This document shows, piece after piece, positions 7,357 through 13,092 of a stretch of DNA of 16,522 nt. The translations under genes and the position numbers were made by a program. The DNA is from Patescibacteria group bacterium (lineage in GTDB: Bacteria; Patescibacteriota; Patescibacteriia; GCA-002772895). The notes below the pieces were generated by a model, which did no database searches, was not told where the DNA came from, and saw only the letters and a program-made list of their open reading frames with translations. The stretch covers positions 1 to 16,522 of the forward strand of contig JAHINX010000015.1 of NCBI GenBank assembly GCA_018895765.1, given 5' to 3'. The first letter of the stretch is position 1, and each line of letters starts with the position of its first letter.

Positions 7357-8628
7357 ATGAAGTTCAAACCGACTTATTTATTTTATTTTATCCCTGTTAT
7401 AGTTTTTGGCTGGCTATGCTATAAAAATATTAGTCCGGTTTTGGAATTGGAATATAAGTTTGGCAAAAATCAGCCGATATTATCTCAGTTGGTGCCTGTT
7501 TCAAGAGTTTCTGAAAGTAAACGTGGAGCAGTTGTTTTTGAAGAACCGGTTTATTTTGATGTTAAGTTGCCGAGAAAATATGATAAGGCGGAGATAGAAG
7601 TTCAATACGTTGATTTGAAAACGGATATTTTTGAAATAGGCGTTGCGCAAGATGAGGCGCGAAAGAATTTTGCTTTTGCTACTTTGGAAAATAAAATTTT
7701 CGATGGACTCGGTTGGGAGAAAATAGAAGAGAATGGATTGATTTTATATCAGAGAAAAAGCGAATATAAAAACATTAATGATTTTATGGTTAATCCGCCC
7801 AGCTTCGAAGAAACGTTAGTCTACCGGGCTGATGTGGCGCCTCTGATAGACGGACTCCGGGCAAAGGGAAACTCTGTTATCGATTTTCCAATCAAAAAAT
7901 CTGTTAAAATAATTACTTATTCCGAAAGTCCGGAAATTATTGTTGATGCGGTTGGGGAATATAAGATGGATAAAATTCAAGTTGCTAAAAATTTGTTTAA
8001 GATAGAGCTGGCAGGGAGCGAGAATACTGTTTTTAACCGCATAGAAATAAATTCGCTATATATCGCTATTCTGGATAAAATAAATTTTAGCGATTTGCAA
8101 AAACCGCAGGATATCTATTTGGCGGGTTCGAGACTTTTGGCGAAAACGGAAAATTCCGGCGGGTTGCAGGAACTTTTTATAAAACGGCTTACTAGGCCGA
8201 TGAATGAATGGAAAATAAACATAGAGGAAGCTTTTGTGCCTTATGAACAAATTTTTACTAATAGAGATATAAAAAAAATCAGCGTGCCGAAAGGCGGTAT
8301 TGAGCTTGAAGGGACTATATTTTTCTTAAATTCAAAGTATCTTTTTTATCCGCGGTATGAAGTTTTTTATGGAGATGTGGATTTATCGGAAGTGAATTAT
8401 ATTTTAGCAAAATATACATTGCCACAGGAAAAAGATGGAGCAAAAATAAATACAGCTATTTTTGATATAAAAGACGTTCCTACGCCATATAGAAAATTAA
8501 GATTTTTATTCTCTTTGTCCGGAGCCACGTCAGGCGAAATTGTGCAGATAAATAGTATAAAAATAAAACTAACCGGCGAAAAATTCAGTATCAAAGATAT
8601 TTTTAAAAAATTTTTCATAGGTAATTAG
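7357..8628 (+). CDS. Membrane-anchored extracellular protein of unknown function
   Basis: A 423-residue protein with one hydrophobic N-terminal segment at about 4-22 and no cleavage site I can recognise, so probably anchored with its bulk outside. The rest is hydrophilic and beta-rich, with alternating patterns that suggest jelly-roll or carbohydrate-binding-like sandwich domains. No named family or catalytic motif is visible. It starts 2 bases after the GT-C-like gene and has no Shine-Dalgarno, so it may be translationally coupled and act with that enzyme on an external glycan. Its last codons (encoding FIGN) and stop belong to the left arm of the adjacent repeat pair, so its C-terminus may have been altered by the repeat. 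Confidence 0.7.
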   Translation: MKFKPTYLFYFIPVIVFGWLCYKNISPVLELEYKFGKNQPILSQLVPVSRVSESKRGAVVFEEPVYFDVKLPRKYDKAEIEVQYVDLKTDIFEIGVAQDEARKNFAFATLENKIFDGLGWEKIEENGLILYQRKSEYKNINDFMVNPPSFEETLVYRADVAPLIDGLRAKGNSVIDFPIKKSVKIITYSESPEIIVDAVGEYKMDKIQVAKNLFKIELAGSENTVFNRIEINSLYIAILDKINFSDLQKPQDIYLAGSRLLAKTENSGGLQELFIKRLTRPMNEWKINIEEAFVPYEQIFTNRDIKKISVPKGGIELEGTIFFLNSKYLFYPRYEVFYGDVDLSEVNYILAKYTLPQEKDGAKINTAIFDIKDVPTPYRKLRFLFSLSGATSGEIVQINSIKIKLTGEKFSIKDIFKKFFIGN

Positions 8629-8745
8629 GTATTAGGTGATTAGGTTTAGGTGTGAAAATTTTTTTAAAAATTTTCACACACTGTAATTATGTCGCGAAGC
8701 GACACACTAACCTAACAACCTAAAACCTATGACCTAAAACCTAAA
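8616..8745. repeat. Paired inverted arrays of 7-8 bp units with inner hairpins
   Basis: The left arm (8616-8654) is built of TTAGGT-centred units. The right arm (8703-8745) is built of ACCTAA-centred units and pairs with the left at about 30 of 39 columns with a few gaps. Between the arms are a 14-bp perfect hairpin (8650-8663 with 8666-8679, two-base loop, sharing a few bases with the left arm) and TGTCGC-GAA-GCGACA (8690-8704). The left arm starts inside the last codons of the upstream gene and the right arm ends 3 bases before the next ATG. Confidence 0.85.
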
Positions 8746-8748
8746 TTT

Positions 8749-8919
8749 ATGAAACATTTATTCTATTCATTATTAATAACTTTTGCTTTGCTGGCAGGAA
8801 TCGAATTATTCCGTCCTAATTTTGCAACTAATTTTTTTAATATAAATTGGCTGTTTTTGGCGCTTGTCGTAAGCGGAGTTTTAGCTTTGACAAGAAGACA
8901 AAAATTGGATAAAGTGTAA
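8749..8919 (+). CDS. Small two-helix membrane protein
   Basis: An open frame of 56 residues, ATG to TAA. It has two hydrophobic segments, about residues 4-21 and 33-48, separated by a short polar loop with FRPNFATNFF, and a basic tail (RRQKLDK). The topology suggests a hairpin membrane protein with both ends in the cytoplasm. There is no family I recognise. It sits between the paired arrays at 8616-8745 and the MITE-like repeat at 8925-9071, with no ribosome-binding site in front. The membrane-protein pattern argues that it is real, but its short length keeps this moderate. Confidence 0.55.
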   Translation: MKHLFYSLLITFALLAGIELFRPNFATNFFNINWLFLALVVSGVLALTRRQKLDKV

Positions 8920-8924
8920 ATATG

Positions 8925-9071
8925 CCCAGTAAGACCAACTTTGACCTTTCTTGCGCTAAAGCGCAACAGGTAAAAATGCTGTTTTTCTTGGCATAAATTC
9001 TAATCAAAAAATAAAGTCAATCAACTTTTAAATTTTTATATTAATTATTTTTTCAAAGTTGTCTTACTGGG
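8925..9071. mobile_element. MITE-like element with 19-20 bp terminal inverted repeats
   Basis: CCCAGTAAGACCAACTTTGA (8925-8944) and TCAAAGTTGTCTTACTGGG (9053-9071) are perfect reverse complements apart from one extra C. They are flanked by a direct TATG at 8921-8924 and 9072-9075, which could be a target duplication. Inside are a TTGCGC-TAAA-GCGCAA hairpin (8951-8966) and AT-rich sequence with no gene. The right-hand TATG supplies the start codon of rfbC. Confidence 0.7.
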
Positions 9072-9072
9072 T

Positions 9073-9552
9073 ATGATACAAGGTGTAAAAAATAAAAAAT
9101 TAAAGATACGTCAGGATATTCCGGACACGAATGAGCCACAAGAAAGGCAGGGGATTTTGATGGAAGTTTTGCGGAATGATGACGGACTGCTGGAGAAGTT
9201 TGGGCAGACAACCTTTACCGTTGCATACCCCGGAACAATAAAAGCGTTTCATTGGCACAAAAAGCAAGATGATTTGTGGTTTTTCGCCCGTGGAAGAGCA
9301 CTTGTTGTTTTATATGATTTACGTGAGGATTCCGCAACAAAGGGAGAAACGCAAACAATTGAAGCAAGCGCGGATGAGCCACAATTAATTTTGATACCCA
9401 AAGGCGTGGCCCATGGGTATAAGGCGCTTGGCAATGAGCCGGTTCATCTTTTTTATCATACGACAGAATCGTATAATCCTGCCGATCCAGACGAGGAGCG
9501 GATGGTATATAATGATCCGGTGATTAATATAGATTGGAATAATTATAATTAA
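9073..9552 (+). CDS. rfbC: dTDP-4-dehydrorhamnose 3,5-epimerase family protein
   Basis: Cupin-fold epimerase predicted to convert dTDP-4-dehydro-6-deoxyglucose to dTDP-4-dehydro-L-rhamnose, the third step of dTDP-L-rhamnose synthesis in the cytoplasm. Visible family elements are YPGTIKAFHWH with the putative catalytic H60, RGRALVVLYDLRED, and IPKGVAHGYKAL. It has 159 residues, shorter than the usual 180-190, and the lysine that normally follows the first His motif appears to be Asp/Asp-Leu here, so it belongs to the short RmlC-like branch. A sugar ketoisomerase of the same fold is the main alternative. The rfbB, rfbD and rfbA genes nearby strongly support the RmlC role. The start codon lies in the flank of the MITE-like element, and no Shine-Dalgarno is visible. 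Confidence 0.82.
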   Translation: MIQGVKNKKLKIRQDIPDTNEPQERQGILMEVLRNDDGLLEKFGQTTFTVAYPGTIKAFHWHKKQDDLWFFARGRALVVLYDLREDSATKGETQTIEASADEPQLILIPKGVAHGYKALGNEPVHLFYHTTESYNPADPDEERMVYNDPVINIDWNNYN

Positions 9553-9561
9553 TTTTTTATT

Positions 9562-9972
9562 ATGGAAGAGTGTGTATTCTGTAAAATTGTAAAAGGTGAG
9601 TTGTCTGCGGAAAAGATTTATGAAACTGATAAAATATTGGCTTTTTTGGATATCCGGCCGACCAATCCCGGGCATGTTTTAGTTATTCCAAAAGAACATC
9701 ATCAAAATCTTGTTGATACCCCGGACGAGTTACTCTGTGAAATTATTTTAGCTGTTAAAAAAATCGCGCCAGCCACAGTAAGAGCAGTAGAAGCCGGCGG
9801 GTATAATTTGGCAGTTAATAGCGAGAGCGTAGCCGGACAAGTTATATTTCATACTCATTTTCATATTATTCCGAGATTTTTAAATGACGGGCACGAGCTC
9901 TGGCATGGGAAGCCCTACGGAGAAGGGGAAATAGAAGGGGTAGCAAAAAAAATTGAAAGAGAGCTTCTGTAG
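9562..9972 (+). CDS. HIT-family nucleotide-binding hydrolase
   Basis: A 136-residue histidine-triad protein of the Hint/Ap4A-hydrolase branch, which cleaves nucleoside phosphoramidates or dinucleoside polyphosphates. The triad H97-x-H99-x-H101 lies in VIFHTHFHIIPR, with the catalytic middle His and the family's upstream NSESVAGQ. The N-terminus CVFCKIVKGE has the C-x2-C typical of Hint-like proteins, and LDIRPTNPGHVLVIPKEHH is the conserved central block. It starts 9 bases after rfbC, with TTATTATG at the start and no Shine-Dalgarno. The last codons (encoding ELL) and the TAG stop are the first units of the repeat array that follows. No specific link to rhamnose synthesis is known. Confidence 0.93.
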   Translation: MEECVFCKIVKGELSAEKIYETDKILAFLDIRPTNPGHVLVIPKEHHQNLVDTPDELLCEIILAVKKIAPATVRAVEAGGYNLAVNSESVAGQVIFHTHFHIIPRFLNDGHELWHGKPYGEGEIEGVAKKIERELL

Positions 9973-9998
9973 CTTCCATAGCTTCGTTAGCTTATTAG
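9962..9998 (+). repeat. Left inverted array arm, 9-bp period
   Basis: Tandem units GAGCTTCTG, TAGCTTCCA, TAGCTTCGT and TAGCTTATT run from 9961 across the end and stop codon of the HIT gene. The reverse complement of 9962-9998 matches 10386-10421 at 31 of 37 columns with one gap. Confidence 0.88.
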
Positions 9999-10005
9999 TA
10001 TTATT

Positions 10006-10371
10006 ATGGCGCTTCATTCATATAAGGAATTAATAGTTTGGCAAAGATCTATAGAATTGGTGGTTGCTGTATATAAATTAACAGAAGATTTTCCAAAAGA
10101 AGAGATTTATGGATTAACATCTCAGATGAGAAGATGTTCTGTTTCTATTCCGTCCAATATAGCAGAGGGTAGATATAGAGGTACTAAAAATGATTTTTTG
10201 CATTTTTTAAGAATATCTTATTCGTCAGGAGCTGAATTAGAAACACAAATAGAAATAGCCAAACTACTTCCCAAAACAAAAATGCTTAGCTATTCTACAG
10301 TTGATAGTTTGTTAAATGAAGTGATGCGAATGTTAAACAAAATGATAAAAAATTTTAATCCTAATAATTAA
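10006..10371 (+). CDS. Four-helix-bundle protein, S23 / 23S rRNA intervening-sequence family
   Basis: A 121-residue, nearly all-helical protein of the four-helix-bundle family first seen in 23S rRNA intervening sequences and related to the Avd accessory proteins of diversity-generating retroelements. The signature block is clear: helix 1 with YKELIVWQRSIEL, then YGLTSQMRRCSVSIPSNIAEGRYR containing the hallmark S-x3-NIAEG, then the LRISYSSGAELETQIEIA helix. The family forms small basic oligomers thought to bind nucleic acid; the exact role is unknown. No reverse transcriptase or rRNA lies nearby. Six of its seven arginines use AGA (the other CGA), unlike rfbB beside it, and the gene is visibly AT-rich, which suggests a separate origin. 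It fills the space between the two inverted arrays. Confidence 0.92.
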   Translation: MALHSYKELIVWQRSIELVVAVYKLTEDFPKEEIYGLTSQMRRCSVSIPSNIAEGRYRGTKNDFLHFLRISYSSGAELETQIEIAKLLPKTKMLSYSTVDSLLNEVMRMLNKMIKNFNPNN

Positions 10372-10385
10372 TTTATTTTCTTTGG

Positions 10386-10421
10386 CTAATAAGCTAAAGA
10401 AGCTAAAAAGCTAATGAAGCT
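10386..10421 (+). repeat. Right inverted array arm covering the rfbB start
   Basis: Units of the form AAGCTAANN run from 10386 through the rfbB ATG (10414-10416) and its second codon. The arm is complementary to 9962-9998, so in a transcript spanning both, the rfbB start would lie in a long stem. Confidence 0.88.
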
Positions 10422-11415
10422 ATTTATCACCGGCGGGGCAGGTTTTATCGGTTCAAATTTTATACGCCATATTTTAAAAAGGTATCCTGAATATAAGGTT
10501 ATTAATTTTGATAAACTGACATATGCGGGTAACCTGGAAAATTTGAAAGATATAGTGGATAGCCCCAATTATAAATTTATAAAAGGAGATATTTGTGATA
10601 AAGAAGCAGTAGCAAGCGCGTTGCAAGGCGCTGACGTAATTGTAAATTTTGCTGCGGAATCACATGTTGATCGTTCAATAATGGATGACAATGCTTTTTT
10701 AAAAACAGATATTTTTGGGGTAAAAATTTTATTGGAAGCGGTTAAACAGCTGGGAATCAAAAAAATGATACAAATTTCTACAGATGAGGTTTATGGTGAT
10801 TATGAGAGCAGGGGATTTGCAAAAGAAGATTCGCTACTTTTGCCGTCAAGTCCTTATTCAGCATCAAAGGCAGGCGGGGACTTGTTGAGTTTGGCGCATC
10901 ACAGAACTTATGGTACGCCAGTTGTAATTACCCGCTCATCAAATAATTATGGTCCGTATCAGTATCCCGAAAAGATTATTTCGCTTTTTGTTACTAATTT
11001 ATTAGAAGGTAAAAAGGTTCCGGTTTATGGAGATGGAGAGCAAATTCGCGATTGGCTCTATGTGCAAGATAATTGCGAGGCAATTGATTTGGTTTTGCAC
11101 AAAGGCGAGCCGGGAGAAATTTACAATATTGGCGCCTGCCAAAATCCGGAAATAGATAATCTAGAGTTGACTAAAAAGATTATAGAAGCTTGCGGGAAAA
11201 ATGAAAGCAGTATTGAATATGTAAAAGACAGGCCCGGCCATGACAGGCGCTATGCGATTGATACGGAAAAAATGCGCGCTCTTGGTTGGAGGCCGGAAAT
11301 ATCATTTGAAGACGGCCTTAAAAGGACGGTTGAGTGGTACAAGAATAATAGGGAGTGGTGGGAGAAGATTAAAAGCGGGGAATATCTGGATTATTATAGG
11401 AAGCAATACAAATAG
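10414..11415 (+). CDS. rfbB: dTDP-glucose 4,6-dehydratase
   Basis: Second enzyme of dTDP-L-rhamnose synthesis: an NAD+-dependent extended short-chain dehydrogenase that turns dTDP-glucose into dTDP-4-dehydro-6-deoxyglucose in the cytoplasm. The Rossmann motif TGGAGFIGSN is at residues 5-14, the catalytic TDE at 123-125 (STDEVYGD), and the Y148-x3-K152 pair in YSASK. NNYGPYQYPEK and the C-terminal GWRPEISFEDGL are also typical. It has 333 residues, a normal length. The only plausible start is the ATG at 10414, which sits inside the right repeat arm; there is no Shine-Dalgarno, so the repeat forms its whole translation-initiation region. Confidence 0.96.
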   Translation: MKLFITGGAGFIGSNFIRHILKRYPEYKVINFDKLTYAGNLENLKDIVDSPNYKFIKGDICDKEAVASALQGADVIVNFAAESHVDRSIMDDNAFLKTDIFGVKILLEAVKQLGIKKMIQISTDEVYGDYESRGFAKEDSLLLPSSPYSASKAGGDLLSLAHHRTYGTPVVITRSSNNYGPYQYPEKIISLFVTNLLEGKKVPVYGDGEQIRDWLYVQDNCEAIDLVLHKGEPGEIYNIGACQNPEIDNLELTKKIIEACGKNESSIEYVKDRPGHDRRYAIDTEKMRALGWRPEISFEDGLKRTVEWYKNNREWWEKIKSGEYLDYYRKQYK

Positions 11416-11426
11416 TTCTTGGAAAA

Positions 11427-11434
11427 AAGGAGGA
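11427..11434 (+). promoter_or_regulatory. Strong Shine-Dalgarno fixing a GTG start
   Basis: AAGGAGGA lies 5 bases (from GGAGG) before the GTG at 11439. It is the strongest ribosome-binding site in the window and stands out because most neighbours have none. It fixes the start of the HAD gene. Confidence 0.85.
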
Positions 11435-11438
11435 GAAA

Positions 11439-12101
11439 GTGCCAAAACCGACAATCAAACAGGTATATTTTGATTTGGGACATGTAGTTATAGATGTAGA
11501 CAAAGAAGCTGTTGCAAGAGCTTTAGCGCCTCACTCAGAGCTTGGGTTTTCCGGCCTAATGAAAATTTTTGGCAAGGGCTATACAAATTTTGAAAGAGAG
11601 TTTTGGGACATCGTATGCGAGTTTGACAGAGGCAATCTTCATCCGCACGAGTTCCATAATAAGATAAAACGTGTATTAAAGTTAAAAATCGGTTTTAAGG
11701 CGTTTGAAGGCGCATGGCAATCAATGCTTGTTTTAGATAAGCGTTTTATTAAGCTCGTATGTGAGTTGAAAAGACAAGGAATCGGAACCGGTATTATCTC
11801 TGATCTTTGCGTGATACATTATAATAGATTTAGAGAGATGGTGCCTTATAGAGGGCTATTTGATAACTGGTTTTTTTCTTATCAGCATGGGCTTCTGAAG
11901 CGAGATAGAGACGGTATGATTTTTGAAGCAGCTATAAGAGCTTGTCGTATTCAGGATCCTAGTCAAATAGTTTTTGTTGATGACTTGGAGATTAACATAA
12001 AATATGCTTCAGGGTATGGTTTGAGTACATTTCAGTATCGTAGCGATTTTATTGAATTATTGGACTTTCTTGCTTCGTTTGAATTTTATATGCGACTTTA
12101 A
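11439..12101 (+). CDS. HAD-superfamily hydrolase (YihX-like)
   Basis: A 220-residue haloacid-dehalogenase-fold hydrolase, most likely a phosphatase. Motif I is YFDLGHVVIDVD with nucleophile D12; the D-L-G form matches the YihX-like branch rather than DxD. Motif II is S121-D122 (IISDL), motif III K154 (GLLKRD, where KPD is more usual), and motif IV VFVDD at 178-182 followed by the NIKYASGYGL pattern. E. coli YihX acts on glucose-1-phosphate, the RfbA substrate, so a role in the supply of that sugar phosphate is conceivable but unproven. It starts at GTG with a strong Shine-Dalgarno and ends in its own terminator, unlike the genes around it, as if inserted as a unit between rfbB and rfbD. Confidence 0.85.
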   Translation: MPKPTIKQVYFDLGHVVIDVDKEAVARALAPHSELGFSGLMKIFGKGYTNFEREFWDIVCEFDRGNLHPHEFHNKIKRVLKLKIGFKAFEGAWQSMLVLDKRFIKLVCELKRQGIGTGIISDLCVIHYNRFREMVPYRGLFDNWFFSYQHGLLKRDRDGMIFEAAIRACRIQDPSQIVFVDDLEINIKYASGYGLSTFQYRSDFIELLDFLASFEFYMRL

Positions 12102-12123
12102 TCCCATTTTATGGGATTTTTTT
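12100..12123 (+). terminator. Rho-independent terminator after the HAD gene
   Basis: AATCCCAT, loop TTT, ATGGGATT: an 8-bp perfect stem followed by a T-run. It overlaps the last bases of the TAA stop and separates the HAD gene from the rfbD promoter immediately downstream. Confidence 0.85.
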
Positions 12124-12124
12124 A

Positions 12125-12153
12125 TTGACAAAAATCGGATTTATGCTTATTAT
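12125..12153 (+). promoter_or_regulatory. Sigma-70-type promoter of rfbD, near-leaderless
   Basis: TTGACA (12125-12130), a 17-base spacer and TATTAT (12148-12153). A start about 7 bases past the -10 falls near 12160, 3 bases before the rfbD ATG at 12163, so the mRNA should have almost no leader; no Shine-Dalgarno is present. Confidence 0.75.
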
Positions 12154-12162
12154 GTGATTAAT

Positions 12163-12999
12163 ATGAAGATTCTAATTTTGGGCGTAAAGGGTATGCTGGG
12201 ACAAGAGTTAAAACACGCATTTTTAGGCGCGGAAGTTCTTGCATGGGATTTTGAGGAATTGGATATAACAAACGAAATAGAGGTAAAAGAAAAAATCAGG
12301 GAACAGAAGCCAGATGTTGTAATAAATGCGGCAGCGTATAATAATGTAGATAAAGCAGAAATAGAAAAAAATAAGGCGGTCTTATTAAATGGCTATGCGC
12401 TAGGATATATTGCCAAGGCATGCAAAGAGGCGGGCGCGATTTTTATTCATTATTCCACTGACTATGTTTTTGACGGAAAAAGAAAAGAAGGATATAAAGA
12501 AATGGATATCCCAAAGCCGGTAAGCGCTTATGGCGCATCAAAATTATTGGGAGAAATAGAAACAGCCAAAAATACCGACAAGTATTATATTATCCGTCTT
12601 TCCCGGCTTTTTGGAAAAACAGGGGACGGCATATCGGTTAAGAAAAGTTTTGTTGATACGATGCTTGATTTAGCAAAATCAAAAAATGAAATTGAAGTTA
12701 TTGATGAAGAATTGAGTTCGCCAACTTATGCGCCGGATTTGGCAGAACGGACGAAATATATAGTAGAAAGTAAACAGCCATTTGGAATTTATCACTCAGC
12801 AGGGAGCGGAGCCTGCACTTGGTATGAATTTGCCTCTGAGATTTTCAAACAAAAGGGGGCTGATATAAAAGTTGTTCCGGTTTCCGGCGACAAATTCCCG
12901 CGGAATGCTTTGCGTCCAAAATATTCAGTTTTATTAAATACAAAATTGCCGCCAATGCGCGATTGGAAAGAAGTGCTAAGTAACTATTTAGCTACTTAG
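12163..12999 (+). CDS. rfbD: dTDP-4-dehydrorhamnose reductase
   Basis: Last enzyme of dTDP-L-rhamnose synthesis: NAD(P)H-dependent reduction of dTDP-4-dehydro-L-rhamnose. It starts MKILILGVKGMLG with the G-x2-GMLG nucleotide-binding loop, and has INAAAYNNVDKAE, YSTDYVFDG and the catalytic Y123-x3-K127 (YGASK). The length of 278 residues is normal. The frame stays open upstream for 37 codons, but those cover the terminator and promoter, so 12163 is the start. The final eight codons (from CTA to TAG) belong to a repeat arm, giving an unusual VLSNYLAT end. rfbA follows after a repeat-filled gap. Confidence 0.95.
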   Translation: MKILILGVKGMLGQELKHAFLGAEVLAWDFEELDITNEIEVKEKIREQKPDVVINAAAYNNVDKAEIEKNKAVLLNGYALGYIAKACKEAGAIFIHYSTDYVFDGKRKEGYKEMDIPKPVSAYGASKLLGEIETAKNTDKYYIIRLSRLFGKTGDGISVKKSFVDTMLDLAKSKNEIEVIDEELSSPTYAPDLAERTKYIVESKQPFGIYHSAGSGACTWYEFASEIFKQKGADIKVVPVSGDKFPRNALRPKYSVLLNTKLPPMRDWKEVLSNYLAT

Positions 13000-13090
13000 C
13001 TAGTTAGCTTTTTAGGATTTTTATTAGTGTCCGTCAGCGGACTGATACATCCTAAGTAGCTAAGTAGCTAAAAAGCTAAGAAGCTAATTA
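12976..13090. repeat. Paired inverted arrays of 8-bp units with central hairpin
   Basis: The left arm (12976-13018, units TAGCTACT, TAGCTAGT, TAGCTTTT) and right arm (13049-13090, units such as AGCTAAGT and AGCTAAAA) align as reverse complements without gaps at 33 of 42 positions. The 30-base loop carries GTCCG-TCAG-CGGAC (13029-13042). The left arm covers the end and stop of rfbD; the right arm ends 2 bases before the rfbA ATG. There is no gene inside. Confidence 0.88.
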
Positions 13091-13092
13091 TT

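Larger units (their letters stand above)
9962..10421 (+). mobile_element. Putative IVS-like element: four-helix-bundle gene inside inverted arrays
   Basis: Two arms of 9-bp-period units in inverted orientation (9962-9998 and 10386-10421) enclose one complete gene, the four-helix-bundle protein. The layout matches 23S rRNA intervening sequences, where a terminal inverted-repeat stem encloses an S23-type gene, but here the element lies between HIT and rfbB. No transposase, reverse transcriptase or clear target duplication is visible, so mobility is an inference. Confidence 0.5.

Noticed and set aside
8650..8679. Rho-independent terminator after the 423-residue gene
   Set aside because: The 14-bp stem is strong but mostly A-T, has a two-base loop and is not followed by a T-run; it is better described as part of the repeat structure.
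10006..10371. Diversity-generating retroelement accessory protein (Avd)
   Set aside because: The fold is related, but there is no reverse transcriptase, no template/variable repeat pair and no target gene in the window.
9961..10421. CRISPR-like array around the four-helix gene
   Set aside because: The unit is 7-9 bp with degenerate spacing of 2-3 bases; there are no 23-47 bp repeats, no spacers and no cas gene.
12052..12162. N-terminal extension of rfbD
   Set aside because: The open frame covers a terminator and a promoter, and the Rossmann motif starts directly after the ATG at 12163.
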